Notes: a model not told the origin generated them from the sequence alone. Counted from the first letter of the stretch, positions 21,534-34,735 are shown. The stretch is DNA of 64,000 nucleotides from Paraphysomonas bandaiensis (GCA_965644295.1 CBFFRP010000397.1:62001-126000), one strand, 5' to 3'. Numbers and translations are program-made.

Positions 21534-23295
21534 CATTGCGTAGTTGTATGCTATTGTTCGCACATATTGTTCTAGAGTACTGGTGGTGTGCTTATAATTC
21601 CTAGGTTGTTATCGTCTATTGATTGCTATTTTGAAACTAGATAACCACTTGACTAATATTCTAATATTTGCTTATAAATTCATGCCGGTATATGTGTGGT
21701 TTGATAGTATACTGTCTTGTTATGCATGTAATTATTCCAGCAAATACCTCGATGCTAGCCCACATATAACTTGGAATAGTACACTACTTCTGTCAATATA
21801 AATCAGCTACTGTACTCCTTCGTAGTTTAGATTTAGACACTTGTGTGATAAGCAAACTTATACCTTATACCTATACTTCTTGTAAACACATACTGCCAAT
21901 CGTTGTATTTAAGATCTACATATATGTATAGCTACTTTACTATGACTAGTACTTATACAAGCAAGTTCACATCGACTATAACGATATCATATTATTATTA
22001 TAAATATCTACATGACAACACACAGATACACATACATTCAGAACGCTCGTATATATATGCATACAAAAACACACAGATAACATATTCTCATACATAAGTC
22101 AAGAGTACATATATTCGAACACTGACGCTTATATGTAGCATTGTAGGTAATATATATAATAAACCTCGTACACCCATATAAACCTAGTAAACATAAGGGA
22201 AACGTAGTACACACATGTGCATATAAAGTACATACAAAGGTAATATATATGTATAGACATAAAACATACACATTCACACAAGTCGCGTGGAGAGATAGTT
22301 CGGGACAAAGTATTGAGAATAGCCAACAAAGACTAGACATGTATAGACTTTCAACAATCATCAGCTGCACTCGCCGTAAAGCCCATTTAAATCGACAAGT
22401 ATGTCAACAATGGCATTGTAGATGTAACAAGACCCCAATAAAGCAGAATGAGTGCAATATATTAGGTATCCTACATATATGACATGAGTGAACACTGCTT
22501 GCTGTGACCCTACAGCACCCTAACATGGGGTGCCTGCAACCAACAAGCTAGTCAAGGGTATTTGCAACATTAATCATTGTACAACGCACAAGGAAGCCCA
22601 TAAAGTGCCAAATCTCTTTCTACCAATAAAGATCGCTTATCTTCCATTCGATAAGTCGGTTCCGACACTGATAAGCTGACTCGGATGGTGACAAGGTAGC
22701 ATATCCACATAATTTCTACGGACGGCAGCGGTGCACTTAAATCTAATCAAATTGGTGGATATGCCATATCAATGCCCTCCATCCATCGATATGGCATATT
22801 ATTATGGCGCATTTCAAATTTCTGGTGAATGTATGACCTGATATGCACTGTATGGACCCCTCCTCCCTATGGACAAATACTGACCGGCACAGAATCCAAG
22901 CCACAGAGATGATACGTGACCCTCCCACACCCTCTCACCTCTCCAAACACTTTGTCTGCAGAAGTAAGTCGCATATAGAGTCTCAGTAGTGGTTAGTGTA
23001 TCCCACTGCTCTGCATATAGCGATCAATAGCCATCCTGAGGACGCAGGGCTCCTCTGTCTTATCACTCGAGACACAGGGTGTGATGGTAAAAATGGCTGC
23101 ATATAATGTTGAAATACTCCATTGTAAAGACAGTGTGTATGTGTCTGATTGTATTGGTGTATGTTGTGGTTAGTTGTGGTGTTGGAGTTAATGTCATGTG
23201 TGTATGTGCATATCAGTTCAAGGGGGGGTGGGAAAATGGATGATGAAAAGGGGGGCCGATTTTTTTTGAGGGGGCCGATTTTCTTTCGTTATAGG
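21534..23295 (-). repeat. Right arm of the large inverted repeat
   Basis: A 1,762-bp arm complementary to 19186-20965. Near the inner end it carries AGAAC where the left arm has about 24 other bases. On the plus strand, 22978-23030 contains AGTAGTGGTTAGTGTATCC, which loosely resembles a tRNA D-arm, but I find no matching T-arm. Confidence 0.85.
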
Positions 23296-23675
23296 TATTC
23301 CCTTTGTTTGAATGAACCATTTTTTTAGAAATTCTATAAAAATATACACTGAAAACACCAAAAGCAACATATTTTCACTTTTTCTTGCGGAAAATCATGG
23401 TCTTTAGCAACATATCGCTAAAAACAATGTCTAGATATTGTATAAAAATATCAAAAGTCATTGTTATTGTTGTATTCAAACAGCTAGTCTGTATACAGAT
23501 GGTGTGTATGTGTATATATATGCCGTCCTTTGCATATATATGACAATATTAACTAATACCACCATAAGATAAGGATAGATTATCACCTAATTGATAGGAT
23601 ATACATATCCCACCATAAGGAAAAGCTGTATGTTGTGAAGTGGATAGAGAGGGTTTCTTACTGTGTTATTGTATA
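23296..23675. promoter_or_regulatory. Upstream region of the SUN gene
   Basis: About 380 bp of AT-rich DNA with TATA-like runs lie between the inverted-repeat element and the SUN-domain gene. The insertion sits under 0.4 kb from the SUN start codon and so could affect its promoter. Confidence 0.4.
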
Positions 23676-26283
23676 ATGGAACCAGTGAGACGATCTAGTC
23701 GAGGAGCGACTGCACAGTCAGCTCAAAAGAAACGAAGGGTGTCTGAGTCATCACAAGGTCCCACATCCTCAACAAAGAGGTAAATATGAACATCATGCTA
23801 TATATATATTTATAACAATGCTCAGATTAAAGGCGAGCGTCACTGCAGAAACGTTAGAGGAGCAGGCAGCTCACCACAGGCCATGGACAAGGAGTTTACC
23901 CGAGCCGAAGGAAGATATTACTCCAATTGTGAATTCTCGTTCTAGATCACGCAAAACCCCAGCAAAATCTACTTCAAAGGAAACACCAAAAACAGAATTA
24001 AAGGCCGCCAGACAAAGTGAAGATGCGTCCAAATCAGAAAAAGTTGCCCCCAGAAAGAGAAGACAGACTGTTGCAGCTGTCGGTACATCATCAAGAGCAA
24101 ATACTACTAGAAATTCTCTATCTAAAACAAGAGCTAACAAAGAAGAATGCGAACGAGTTGCATTGCCGCTGGCATCTTCTCCAGCAGATAAGGCAATACC
24201 CTCACCGCGACGGCCTTCGGAGCCACCTGCTGCAGCCTCTTCAACACCACCGCACTCTTCGCAGACATCTAGTGCACAAAGTGCACAAGTGCCACCACCT
24301 CGTACACCAATTCCGCCACGTAGTGTTACTGCGACCAGTATCTTTTCCCGAGTGCAAAAGAGCCCAGTCCCCAGAGCGGTTATAGTTGTTTGCTTATTCG
24401 TCTGGGTGATTTATACAGCCTACGTTCTGCTTCACTCCGCACTTGGTGCCACGACCCGGGTGCTAGACATATCGCTTCGGCGGGTTCGATCACTGAGCAG
24501 CCCTTCAGAAGTTGAGGAGTGGGAGTGGGGGGTGCCGCAGGAGCATATTCGCATTGTCCGACATGCAGAGGAGGTACTGACTCAACAACAAGAGGCAATG
24601 GATCACTGGCTCAGGCGACATAGAGGAGTTATGGAGCCTGCTTTGGAGGAGGTGGAAAGAGGGCTGAATCACTTACACGCTCAAGTGCTGGAGCTTTCCG
24701 AGGGTGGAAATGGACGACAGAGTACACCACCAGACTCCTCTGACGTCACACTTTTAGAGAATGTTGTTCATGCGGAACAGCTTCAGAGAGCCATGGAGTC
24801 CATGGTGGAGGATCTACAGTCTCTTATCAGTGATATTGAGCGCACGTATGCATTAAACAGCTTAGAAGTCCCTTTGTCGCTCTCTAATGCTACTTTTCTT
24901 CCCACTTGCTCAAGTAGTGACCCAGCGTACGAGAATTGCCTTTTTCGTCGAGCGGAAGCGCTGGTATCCTGGGTGGTGAACATGAGTAATCCCAATAATT
25001 CAGGAGAGGAGATAGAAGAGAGAATGCAAGATGTGTCAGTGGTGTTGACTGGTGCTGAGGGACTATCAGTGGAATGCGAACAGAGAGCCATACAAATAGA
25101 AAAGGAAACATCGCTACTGCGAATAGGTAATGTTGTGCATGAGGGAGAAGGGAGTGAGCAACAGAGAGCTGATGAAAAGGAAGTGGCACAGCGCTTGATG
25201 GAGGAAGCCGATCCTATACTAGAGCGCGTAGTGCATGAATCGGCCCATAAGATGCTGCATGGTATTTCGAAAGATACGACCGAGGACATACGTACAACAG
25301 CTGGTGTAGTGCTAGGACAAGTATTGGACAACATTTGGAATCGAGAGCTACAGACTATTGAAAAAGTTCTTACTGAAAACGATAATAGTAAGCATGGTCA
25401 ACGTGAAAGCAATAGTTATGATGCCACAGACAAACGGTATACTGAAGTTACTGCGGGAGAAGTAGAGACAGCGTTGAGTGAAATCCTTTTGGATAACAAC
25501 CGTAGGGATACATCTCTCGGCACAGTAATGTCCGTACATGAAGTGACGTCTATGATGAGAGCCCACGCTAACAGATTCAGAGGCACTGCTAGCTCTGATG
25601 TTAGTGATACGCTCGATGACCAGGCAGGAAGTAGAATGAGGCAATCTGCTGATGTGATCTTCGATAGAACGTGGGGCGTGGACTACGCGGTTTCCCCTCG
25701 TGGTGGAAAAGTATTTCCACCAAAGCTGCGTGCTGCTGACGGTAGTGTGTTAACGTCAACCCCCTTTGTAGCGTCATCTTCTGCTGGAATGGTATCGCAA
25801 GTCTTACATTCTACTGGTTTGGACTCAAGGGCCGCTGACCCACAGAGTGTAGTCAGCCACGTGATCCCTCCAGAACCAGGTCACTGCTACGCGTTCCCAG
25901 GTGACAATGGGAACATTACAGTCACACTTCATTCCCCGGTGTACGTACGTCGTTTAGGAATTTATCACCTTCCTCTCACCGACCTGTTCCCGGGGAGCGA
26001 GTCCGCCGCCCCAAAGGAATTTTTAGTGGTCGGATGGACTGAGCAACCCACCGTTCATGGTCTTCTTCCAGGCATGAGACGTGCCGTCATTGCAGGAACT
26101 CCCTATTTCCTTGGAAATTTTGTATACCGCGGCGATAGTGACCCTTTACAGACCTTTGCTGTACCTAATGCAGAAGCCTTACCACCTCTTTCAGCCATTT
26201 CTTTCATAGTTGCTAGCAACCACGGCAATAGCAATTTCACATGTGTGTACAGAATTCAAGTGTTTGGAGAATTAGCTAGTTGA
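23676..26283 (+). CDS. SUN-domain inner nuclear membrane protein
   Basis: Exon 23676-23779 joins 23826-26283 across a 46-nt intron (phase 2), giving 853 residues. The start is the ATG opening MEPVRRSSRG; a basic KKRR near residue 18 may be a nuclear signal. Residues 1-215 are disordered, Ser/Pro/Arg-rich and nucleoplasmic by analogy. A single membrane segment lies at about 219-241 (AVIVVCLFVWVIYTAYVLL). The perinuclear part has acidic coiled coils (about 260-600). The C-terminal SUN domain (about 650-850) contains the hallmark PGHCYAFPGDNG at about 720-731 and ends GNSNFTCVYRIQVFGE. SUN proteins pair with KASH proteins to form LINC complexes joining nucleus and cytoskeleton. The length and single transmembrane helix match classical SUN1/2-type C-terminal SUN proteins. 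Confidence 0.93.
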
Positions 26284-26691
26284 TTTATTGTATAAGTAAC
26301 TAAATACGTGACTGAAAGTATGAAATATACTTGTTTTACGAAATTGGCAAAAGGTATGTATTTTCTTACTACATCCTGCACTCAATAGCCAATTGTAACC
26401 TTATCACTGAATGCTTACATTTGACGGCGTTGACACGTACGAATGCGGAGAAAATATGATGACTAACAAGGAAAATGTATACCCTTCTATACTTTCGAAG
26501 CTTGTTTTCTGTAGTTTTAGCTGTAAAGCATAATAAGGTGAAAGTGAATTCAACATTACACGGTATTGCTGCGACTACGTACAATGGTATAAGATGTATT
26601 AGCATCACAGATTGCATTACACATTAATAGTTTCGTCACCAGTAACATAACAACCATACTAATCTATCCTTTATCAGCATCACTACCTTTC
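26284..26691. other. Convergent 3' flanks
   Basis: About 400 bp lie between the ends of the SUN and prefoldin genes. It is AT-rich, with no gene or repeat seen. Confidence 0.6.
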
Positions 26692-27457
26692 TTACTTAGA
26701 AGATGACTGAGCCAACTTTTTCACTTTGACATTGTAATTAAACAACCTAGCCATATTTACTTCAACAGTGATTGAATTGGTGCGCAGGTGATCCAAGTCC
26801 TCATTCAGTTCGGTGATTTTCTCAGCAAACTGCTTGAGTTGAGTTTCCAATAGTTCGATTCCTACGCATATAATTACCCACGACTTCATTCTACGTTCAA
26901 CAGACCTTCATCATATGTATACTCAACCATTGTGCTAGCTCCAACCCAAAGATAAACTTTAGATTCAGATGTATCTACCTGAAATACATTTTTATTAGGT
27001 GGGAACAACATATAGATCAGCTACCTTTGCCTCGGCAAATAGAGTATCGCAAAGACTGTAGCGCGTAATCAACTCTTCTTCATCTTCTTTCTTCTTCTTT
27101 AAAGTTCTTAGAAGATCTAGTGTCTGCTCAGTTAAGGGAACTTTTGACTTATACACACCCTTCGATCGCTCGAAACTCTGTTCCATATATTTATATTTAC
27201 TGTAAAGTTCCTGCAGGGCCCCTAATGTTGATTCCACTGAGTGTCCTCCAAGGTACTGCTCAACATTCTCCTGTATATACATTTATTATGTCTTCTTAAT
27301 TGGGTTATATACAGTATACTGCTGTACGTACAATGAATATAGCGGATGGAATGCCACGAGGGTTCTTGCCTTCTGTTATTAATTGCAATAGTGTGACATC
27401 ACCAGTCACATCAGTTGTACTTTCACTTTGTTGTGAATTTTTAGTTTCTTCTGACAT
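26692..27457 (-). CDS. VBP1: Prefoldin subunit 3
   Basis: Four minus-strand exons (27457-27332, 27270-27025, 26978-26906, 26861-26692) with introns of 61, 46 and 44 nt give 204 residues, close to human VBP1 (197). The predicted start is MSEETKNSQQ. The order is the prefoldin alpha-type pattern: a helix with NPRGIPSAIFI|ENVEQYL, a long coiled coil with the KYKYMEQSF..SK block, the beta-hairpin region SKVYLWVGASTMVEY (family form VCLWLGANVMLEY), then a returning coiled coil ending DLDHLRTNSITVEVNMARLFNYNV. Prefoldin is a heterohexameric jellyfish-shaped co-chaperone that carries nascent actin and tubulin to the TRiC/CCT chaperonin. The gene is divergent from RPT3 with 526 bp between start codons. 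Confidence 0.95.
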
Positions 27458-27983
27458 TATTAGCTGTGTCCTTCTAATGTAATGAATGACCTGCAATCAA
27501 TCTGTTCATAATAATATCATGCTGGATGAGGATGGCTATGATTGGATTTCTATATGCTGAAAAAGTGGGGGTTTTATGTCCAAAGATGAAGAAATTCACA
27601 TCCCATGAGTGTATTTTATGTATTCCTGCCCAGAAATGGAATGGAAAAAGGCCCCACATGCAGTTCACTGTCACATACACTGCACTGCACTGCACTCTGC
27701 TCTATACACTACTCCGTATGTACACACTGGTATAGAATATATACATACACATCAGTATATATGATGGTGTATGTGCTCTGTATACATACATATATTTCTA
27801 TGCACTGAACTCATAGCACACAACACCCCATCACTATATATCAATATAATTCCTAACTAAAACACTTCACCCCCATATTCACACTGCAATTAATATGGCA
27901 ACTGCAGTATTATCTCCCCCTGCCCAGAAATTAAACATGGAGAGCGATAGAAATGTAATGATACACCAGCATATATATTCATA
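27458..27983. promoter_or_regulatory. Divergent promoter region, prefoldin 3 / RPT3
   Basis: This 526-bp gap contains both promoters. It includes a tandem CACTGCACTGCACT tract near 27678-27692 and several TATA-rich runs close to the RPT3 start (for example ATATATATTCATA). No defined factor site can be assigned. Confidence 0.4.
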
Positions 27984-29488
<1,505 letters not shown>

Positions 29489-30718
29489 TTGGTAAAGTAT
29501 AGACGTGTTATGGCTCCGGTGCTGATCTCATCGTACATTGAATGGAAATCAATGCGCGTGAGGCCATCATCATTGGGGACATAGTCCGGTTGTAATATCT
29601 AGCTTAATCCATGATTGGTGCTCTCAATAAAAAACAAGTCTATTTGCTGTGTTTGGAATATTACTCAGAAATCGCTTTACATGAGTAGTAATAGACTTCC
29701 GTAGAGGATAATCAATTGTCTGTGATACCAGTGTTGAGTTCATCGCGCTAAACAAACCAACGATAGAAAAGCATCATATATCACAAGCTGCACCGTAATA
29801 CTAAAATAATAGCTCAAAACGCACAACCGATTTCGTACTGATAAATTTTCAATTACTAACCTAGAATACTAAAAAGCAAAAAATAATCTAATCTAAAGTA
29901 TAAAGTAATGTATAATTTATTAGAATATGGATTATATTCTAGTATATTCAGTGTGTCACTTAAAGAATACTTAAATGCTGTGATGATATTGACAAACTGA
30001 AATATTTTAATCTTTCAAGTTATGTCTATAGTAACGAGAGGTTCACATATGCAGGAGATAGGAGATTATGTGTGGAACAAAATGAGATCGTGTTGTCTAT
30101 CACAACTTCGTGTAAACGATAGTAATTAATCTATCTAGTCTAACGACAAAATCTCTCTGAGATCTAGTTATGAATGACCAATTTCCAACATAATTGAACC
30201 TATGTTTTTCTCAGAGCCACTTCCGTCTCAAGTGAAGCATCATTTTTAACAATGCCAAATTTAAATGAATGGCAGTTGCTTTTTGCCAGAGGCTTTGACT
30301 CGATTTTAAGATGAGCAACATATTAAAAGCTGTCGGATATTATCAATTCTGCAGGTAAGGGTAAGGTTGAATTCAATCAATTGTCGGTTGTTCTGCTGGC
30401 AAGCTGACGGTATCAAATTTTGGCATATCCAAAGTCTGAATTGCTGTAGTCATTATAAATATTAACATCAGTCATTTCAACAATTCACTATCACTTTAAG
30501 CTTTATATATAAATTGCAAAATATCAATCTATATTTCTTACAACACCGTGGCTGTTCATACAAATTGTAGATTATATAAATTGTAATTATGATGTTAAGA
30601 TGTACAATATATAAAAGTAGCTGTTAAAATTCAAATATATATATAGTCCTGCATATAGTAAATACTAGTACTGTACATATATTGCAGTTAGAACCAATGT
30701 CAATTAAAGGCTGAAATT
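29489..30718. other. Intergenic, AT-rich
   Basis: About 1.2 kb downstream of RPT3, strongly AT-rich, with no open frame of note. Apart from the MITE that begins at 30719 I see no structure. Confidence 0.6.
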
Positions 30719-30875
30719 CAGGCTTGCGTAGCCATTAATGGTTTGATTACTATTGCTTCATTGCTTGAGAAAGAAGTAAATGGAAAGTGTTAATAATTAG
30801 ACTAAGTGCTAGTTTTTTCCATTTTATGGGGGAAGGCCATTAATGGCCATTACCATTAATGGTTACGCAAGCCTG
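30719..30875. mobile_element. MITE-like element, 157 bp with 23-bp terminal inverted repeats
   Basis: The left end CAGGCTTGCGTAGCCATTAATGG (30719-30741) and the right end (30853-30875) are inverted copies with one mismatch. The interior is non-coding, and CCATTAATGG recurs just inside the right end. CTGAAA occurs close outside both ends (30711-30716 and 30876-30881), possibly a target duplication offset by two bases on the left. Size and structure fit a miniature inverted-repeat transposable element. Confidence 0.65.
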
Positions 30876-31315
30876 CTGAAAGTTATGGTATAATTGTATA
30901 TGCTGACCATCTTGTCATACCTAAAATTTGTGCCTGTTCAAGATATGGCGAATAAGTATGATTTGACATATTGATCGTTTATGAGATGAACATAAAGGAT
31001 ATTGTTATATCGAGCTGAAATAGTTGTCATCCTAAATCCTAAACCCAATGCCAAATTCGAACACTTGACTGACGGTATGGTACCACCACACAAAGCATGC
31101 AACCATCATAGTCACTAAACCACAAAATTAGAGCAATGTAAGTTTTGTTTCTCTTAATAATTACTATGATACATATAAATGAGCAGTAAATTCATTGAGT
31201 CTTAATATCTATAGCACAAACACTATATACAATAACTCTCTAGTTTAGAGAATAAAGTATACAATTGTTCAATTTATATTCTATGTCCGGTTACGTAACA
31301 ATATTATTCTAATTC
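30876..31315 (-). other. tRNA-like or SINE-head-like segment in an intergenic gap
   Basis: The minus strand of about 31040-31120 contains GTGGTTTAGTGACTATGATG, like a Pol III A-box/D-arm, and about 50 nt later GTGTTCGAATTTGGC, like a B-box/T-arm. A TTTAGGA doublet follows. The T-stem pairs poorly and no full cloverleaf forms, so a working tRNA is unlikely. A decayed tRNA-derived SINE is possible. The rest of the gap shows nothing. Confidence 0.25.
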
Positions 31316-32395
31316 CTATGAAACACGTGCCTTGGAGCCAACATGCTTCCTCCCTCCATTCTTCCCACCCCCTTCACGTTGTTTCTTCTCTTCCTGGATA
31401 TTTGAAGAGAAATCCTCTGCATCCTCAATATTAGTAAACACAGGTTGCACTTTCTTCTTTTTTTTAGATGTTTTTTCTCTCTTCTTCTCACCATTTTTAA
31501 CAAGATTAGGACGAATAAAAGAGCTTCTACGACGCCTCTGAGCAGGAGGTAACGTGTTGGACGGTGTCGCTCCACCTTTCGCGTAGAAACTGAACATAAT
31601 ACTTGTTCGTCGTCGACCGTCCCGGCGATTACCCTTTTTACTCTTAGCTGCATCAATTCTTTCTTGTTCCTTTGCCAACTTCCGTTCCATCATTAAAATG
31701 CGACTCTTTTCCTTCCTTTTAGCATCAATATTTTGCGATAATTTCTGAATAAAGTCGGGCTGACTTTGATTGTGGTCTGCAGCCCGTCGGGCAGATATAT
31801 CTCGCCAAAAGGAATGCCCAATGAACGATTCACGAATGCGATACTGTAAACTTATTAAGGGTGCCGTGAGGCCTTTATTTTCGCTACAACATTTCTCGAA
31901 ATGGGTGATACTCACACGTGCACCACCACAGTTGGCCATCACATCTTGGACATACTTTTTCACTGCAGGGTTTGTATCATACGATTTGTGATGTATAGTT
32001 TCAACAAGCTTCTTAAGCTCCATATGATCAAGCGATCCAGATTTGTCATCGTCAAATATGTAGTATGCAAATGAGCCGAGCTTCTCAGGCAGTAGAGATA
32101 GGAAGTTCCACATAGCACAAACAAACTCACAGAAATTTAGGTAGCCACTGTTGTCCGTATCCATATCAATAAATATTCTTTTATTGAAAGGTGTTTGTTC
32201 TATACGAAAATAAGCAAAGAATTCATCTGCCCTTATGTGGCCAGAATCGTCCGCATCAATATCTAAGAATGCTGTGAAAAAGTAATTGAGGTCTTTCTGA
32301 GATAGTGACAAGATTTCAAAGGCCTCCATTGCCAATGCATCACATCCAGGGATAGAGTCATTCATCTGAAACTCTTTAATATGAATACATCCCAT
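31316..32395 (-). CDS. EF-hand protein with N-terminal acylation motif
   Basis: A single-exon 359-residue protein. The N-terminus MGCIHIKE has Gly2 and Cys3, the arrangement expected for N-myristoylation plus palmitoylation, so membrane association is likely (inference). Three EF-hand loops keep the ligands: about 47-58 (DADDSGHIRADE), 79-90 (DTDNSGYLNFCE) and 115-126 (DDDKSGSLDHME), within a calcineurin-B-like arrangement. From about residue 225 the chain is strongly basic with a coiled coil, and it ends in Lys/Arg-rich low complexity. No kinase or other catalytic domain is present. It probably acts as a calcium-dependent membrane adaptor. It is divergent from the vWA protein gene, with 672 bp between start codons. 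Confidence 0.85.
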   Translation of the reverse strand: MGCIHIKEFQMNDSIPGCDALAMEAFEILSLSQKDLNYFFTAFLDIDADDSGHIRADEFFAYFRIEQTPFNKRIFIDMDTDNSGYLNFCEFVCAMWNFLSLLPEKLGSFAYYIFDDDKSGSLDHMELKKLVETIHHKSYDTNPAVKKYVQDVMANCGGARVSITHFEKCCSENKGLTAPLISLQYRIRESFIGHSFWRDISARRAADHNQSQPDFIQKLSQNIDAKRKEKSRILMMERKLAKEQERIDAAKSKKGNRRDGRRRTSIMFSFYAKGGATPSNTLPPAQRRRRSSFIRPNLVKNGEKKREKTSKKKKKVQPVFTNIEDAEDFSSNIQEEKKQREGGGKNGGRKHVGSKARVS

Positions 32396-33067
32396 TGTGA
32401 TGAAATGAAGAATAAAACTAACGTAGTTAGTGGATTAAGTGTGTAAGTTAGACTTCGTCTGTTCCATGAATAGATTTGTATATATATATAGGTAGAGATA
32501 AACACAGAGAGAATGAGATGATCAGATAGAAATACAAACAACCTTCACTACAATTCAAACCTAGACTGACATCTCTAATTGAGGTTGACAAGTCTGACAG
32601 ATGTTGACAAGACAGACAGAAATCTGTTTAGAATTTGATTATATGGCCCACCGTATCAGCCCTTGACGTCATATTCTATATTGTAACCTCTACACGGAAA
32701 CACAGCAACATATTCCCTATGATGATAGAATACATAACCAGCAGCAGATAGAACAGCTTCAACATTTTTTTTTTTATATAGCAGAACAAAATGAAAAATT
32801 CCTACAAAACAACCTACATCGCCAAATATCAGTGTGTACGTATGTATGTATGTATGTATGTATGTATGTATACAGTAGGTAGACAGTAGCATATGGCGAC
32901 CCTGATATGATCTATACATATATATATATATGTGTGCTGTCATAACATACAATCTTTCTTATTACAGAGTTGAATATAAGGATTCTCTATAACTAAACAT
33001 CTCTTCATTCCTTCAAACGAATATTCTGTTCATAGAAATTTAATTAAAGCTTAAGATTATTGATAAT
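32396..33067. promoter_or_regulatory. Divergent upstream region with a (TATG)n tract
   Basis: This 672-bp interval is shared by the EF-hand gene (-) and the vWA gene (+). It contains about 31 bp of TATG repeats at 32841-32871 and a (TA)n run near 32918-32931. The same tetranucleotide dominates another divergent promoter at 39.7-40.2 kb. Confidence 0.45.
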
Positions 33068-34735
33068 ATGAGCACTAAGCCAAAGAAATATATATTTGTA
33101 AATGGTGTGATGGTAAGCTGTATAATAGCATGATATATATAACTCTACAAGCCGATCTAATGCATATAATCTAGAAATTAAATCCGGAGTATTCTGATGG
33201 AAGTAGTAATGCTACTCCTGCTGCTGCACCGAATCAACAACCACTTGCTGTGATATCATCTATGGCAGATGCCCAGGGAGCATCAGAGGCTCAATCAGCA
33301 GCTACTGGGGCTCCTCTCCAACTATCTGAGAGCACTGTAGCGGCCATGGAGATTATGCAGGATGATGAGTATACGAACAACTTTGGTGCTTCTGTTGATG
33401 GAAGTATGCTGCTGGATCAACTCACTGAATACTTTGTGCAGTACGAGGTTCCAGTCGGCCTTGTAAATAAATTAATGGCACTACAGTTCTATCGGCTTAA
33501 CTTCATTGTAGATGACTCTGGTACCTTTATTAATGACTCCTTATTATTTTCTGATGGGTGTAATAGGATCGATGAAGGCACCTTCAGATGTGTTGTTGTC
33601 AGAAGGTACACCTCATCTGCTGCGAGGTGTGTTGCCTGGTGCGCACGACAAAATGACCCGCTGGCAGGAGGCTGAGAACAGACTTCATATTATGATGGAC
33701 ATTCTCTCATACATACCGACAAAGACTATAGAAATTCGTTTTCTTAATGCCAAGCAAGTTATCGTCATATCTCGTAACGGAAAGAGCCCAGAGGTATTCC
33801 GCCAAGAGGCTCATGAGGCCATTAGCAATGCATTCACTACCATCGACGTGAGATATAAAACACCGACACATAAAGTCTTAACACGAGCATTTGAGACAGC
33901 TTCTTCGTACTCCGACCCAACAATGCACTATCTACTTACTGATGGGGTTCCCTCTGATGCTCCAACGGAGGTTGTCGCTGCACTCATCACCAATCGCCCA
34001 AACCCTCAAATGAATCCTCTTACCCTGATATCGTGCACGAATGAGGACGACGAAGTAGAATGGATGAAACAGGTAATAGTATAGGAAAGTCAGATATACT
34101 CTTTAGAATTTGCCTTCCTATATTGACAAGTATAGTAGTACACAGACGACAACTATTTACTTATATATATTCAAAATTATATACCACAGGTTGAAGAGGT
34201 AGCACCATTTACGGCTGAACTTGACGACTTCCATGACGAAAAAGATGAGGTGTTGACAGACCAAGGTACAGGATTTCCTTACACGCGCGGCTTCTGGATG
34301 ATATCTCAACTGGTGGCCGCTATTAACCCCGATGATCTTGATGCCATTGATGAGAACTTGCCGTTCACAAAGAACACACTTGACAACCTCCTGGGTCGTA
34401 CTCACACCCCGCAGGAGTATCAATACTACTTCGAGAAGAACCCACATGCACCCTTGTACGTAGACGTTTACCCGCGATTCCTCAACGAGCAGGTCTTTGC
34501 GCGACAGATCGTAAGTGTAGAGGACCAGCGCAGGCGTGAGATGGGGGCGGGGTATAAGGATGGCAAGAAGCCTTCTTCATCCTTTTCTCCCAAACCAATC
34601 GCACATTTGCTCACGCCTCACACAAATGCAGCAGCAGGGGGAAGTGCCCTTCCTGGCGGTGGCACAGGTGTGTTCAATATACCGTCTGCAGCTCCTCCAC
34701 CCTACGCTGGGCCTCCTCCTTCATACGGATCGTAG
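33068..34735 (+). CDS. vWA-domain protein with PPxY tail
   Basis: Four exons (33068-33112, 33175-33520, 33567-34072, 34190-34735) splice to 480 residues. The von Willebrand factor A domain begins near residue 124 with the complete MIDAS signature DDSGS (128-132), which itself spans the second intron. It continues through a TMHYLLTDGVPSDAPT strand-loop carrying a further metal-site Asp. The C-terminal third contains a helical segment (EYQYYFEKNPHAPLYVDVYP) and a Gly/Pro-rich end with PPPY and PPPSY, sites recognised by WW domains such as those of NEDD4-type ubiquitin ligases. Intracellular vWA proteins usually form metal-dependent protein contacts. No signal peptide is seen, so it is probably cytosolic. 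Exact orthology is unknown. Confidence 0.85.

Larger units (their letters stand above)
19186..23295. mobile_element. Large inverted-repeat (foldback-like) element, 4.1 kb
   Basis: Two near-identical arms in inverted orientation, 19186-20965 and 21534-23295 (about 1.77 kb each), enclose a 568-bp spacer. The outer ends begin CCTATAACGAAAGAAAATCG and the complement closes the right arm. Each end carries two copies of an AAATCGGCCCCC motif separated by a short A-rich linker. TATT flanks both outer ends (19182-19185 and 23296-23299), compatible with a 4-bp target-site duplication. Visible differences are few: a one-base length change in an A-run, scattered substitutions, and one indel near the inner end (about 20932-20950 in the left arm). 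The arms contain no convincing ORF. This fits a foldback or long-TIR DNA transposon, or a non-autonomous derivative. A recent inverted duplication is the alternative. Confidence 0.75.

Noticed and set aside
19998-22482. Mirror-image small ORFs of 60-130 codons in the two inverted-repeat arms
   Set aside because: They are AT-rich chance frames that are duplicated because the arms are inverted copies; there are no domains and they are not conserved in frame at the differing sites.
22978-23080. tRNA gene suspected in the right arm of the inverted repeat (AGTAGTGGTTAGTGTATCC)
   Set aside because: No GTTCRANNC T-arm at the right distance and no closing acceptor stem.
32656-32952. 98-codon minus ORF upstream of the EF-hand gene
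   Set aside because: Contains the TATG tract translated as Tyr-Ile-His-Thr; it lies in the divergent promoter.
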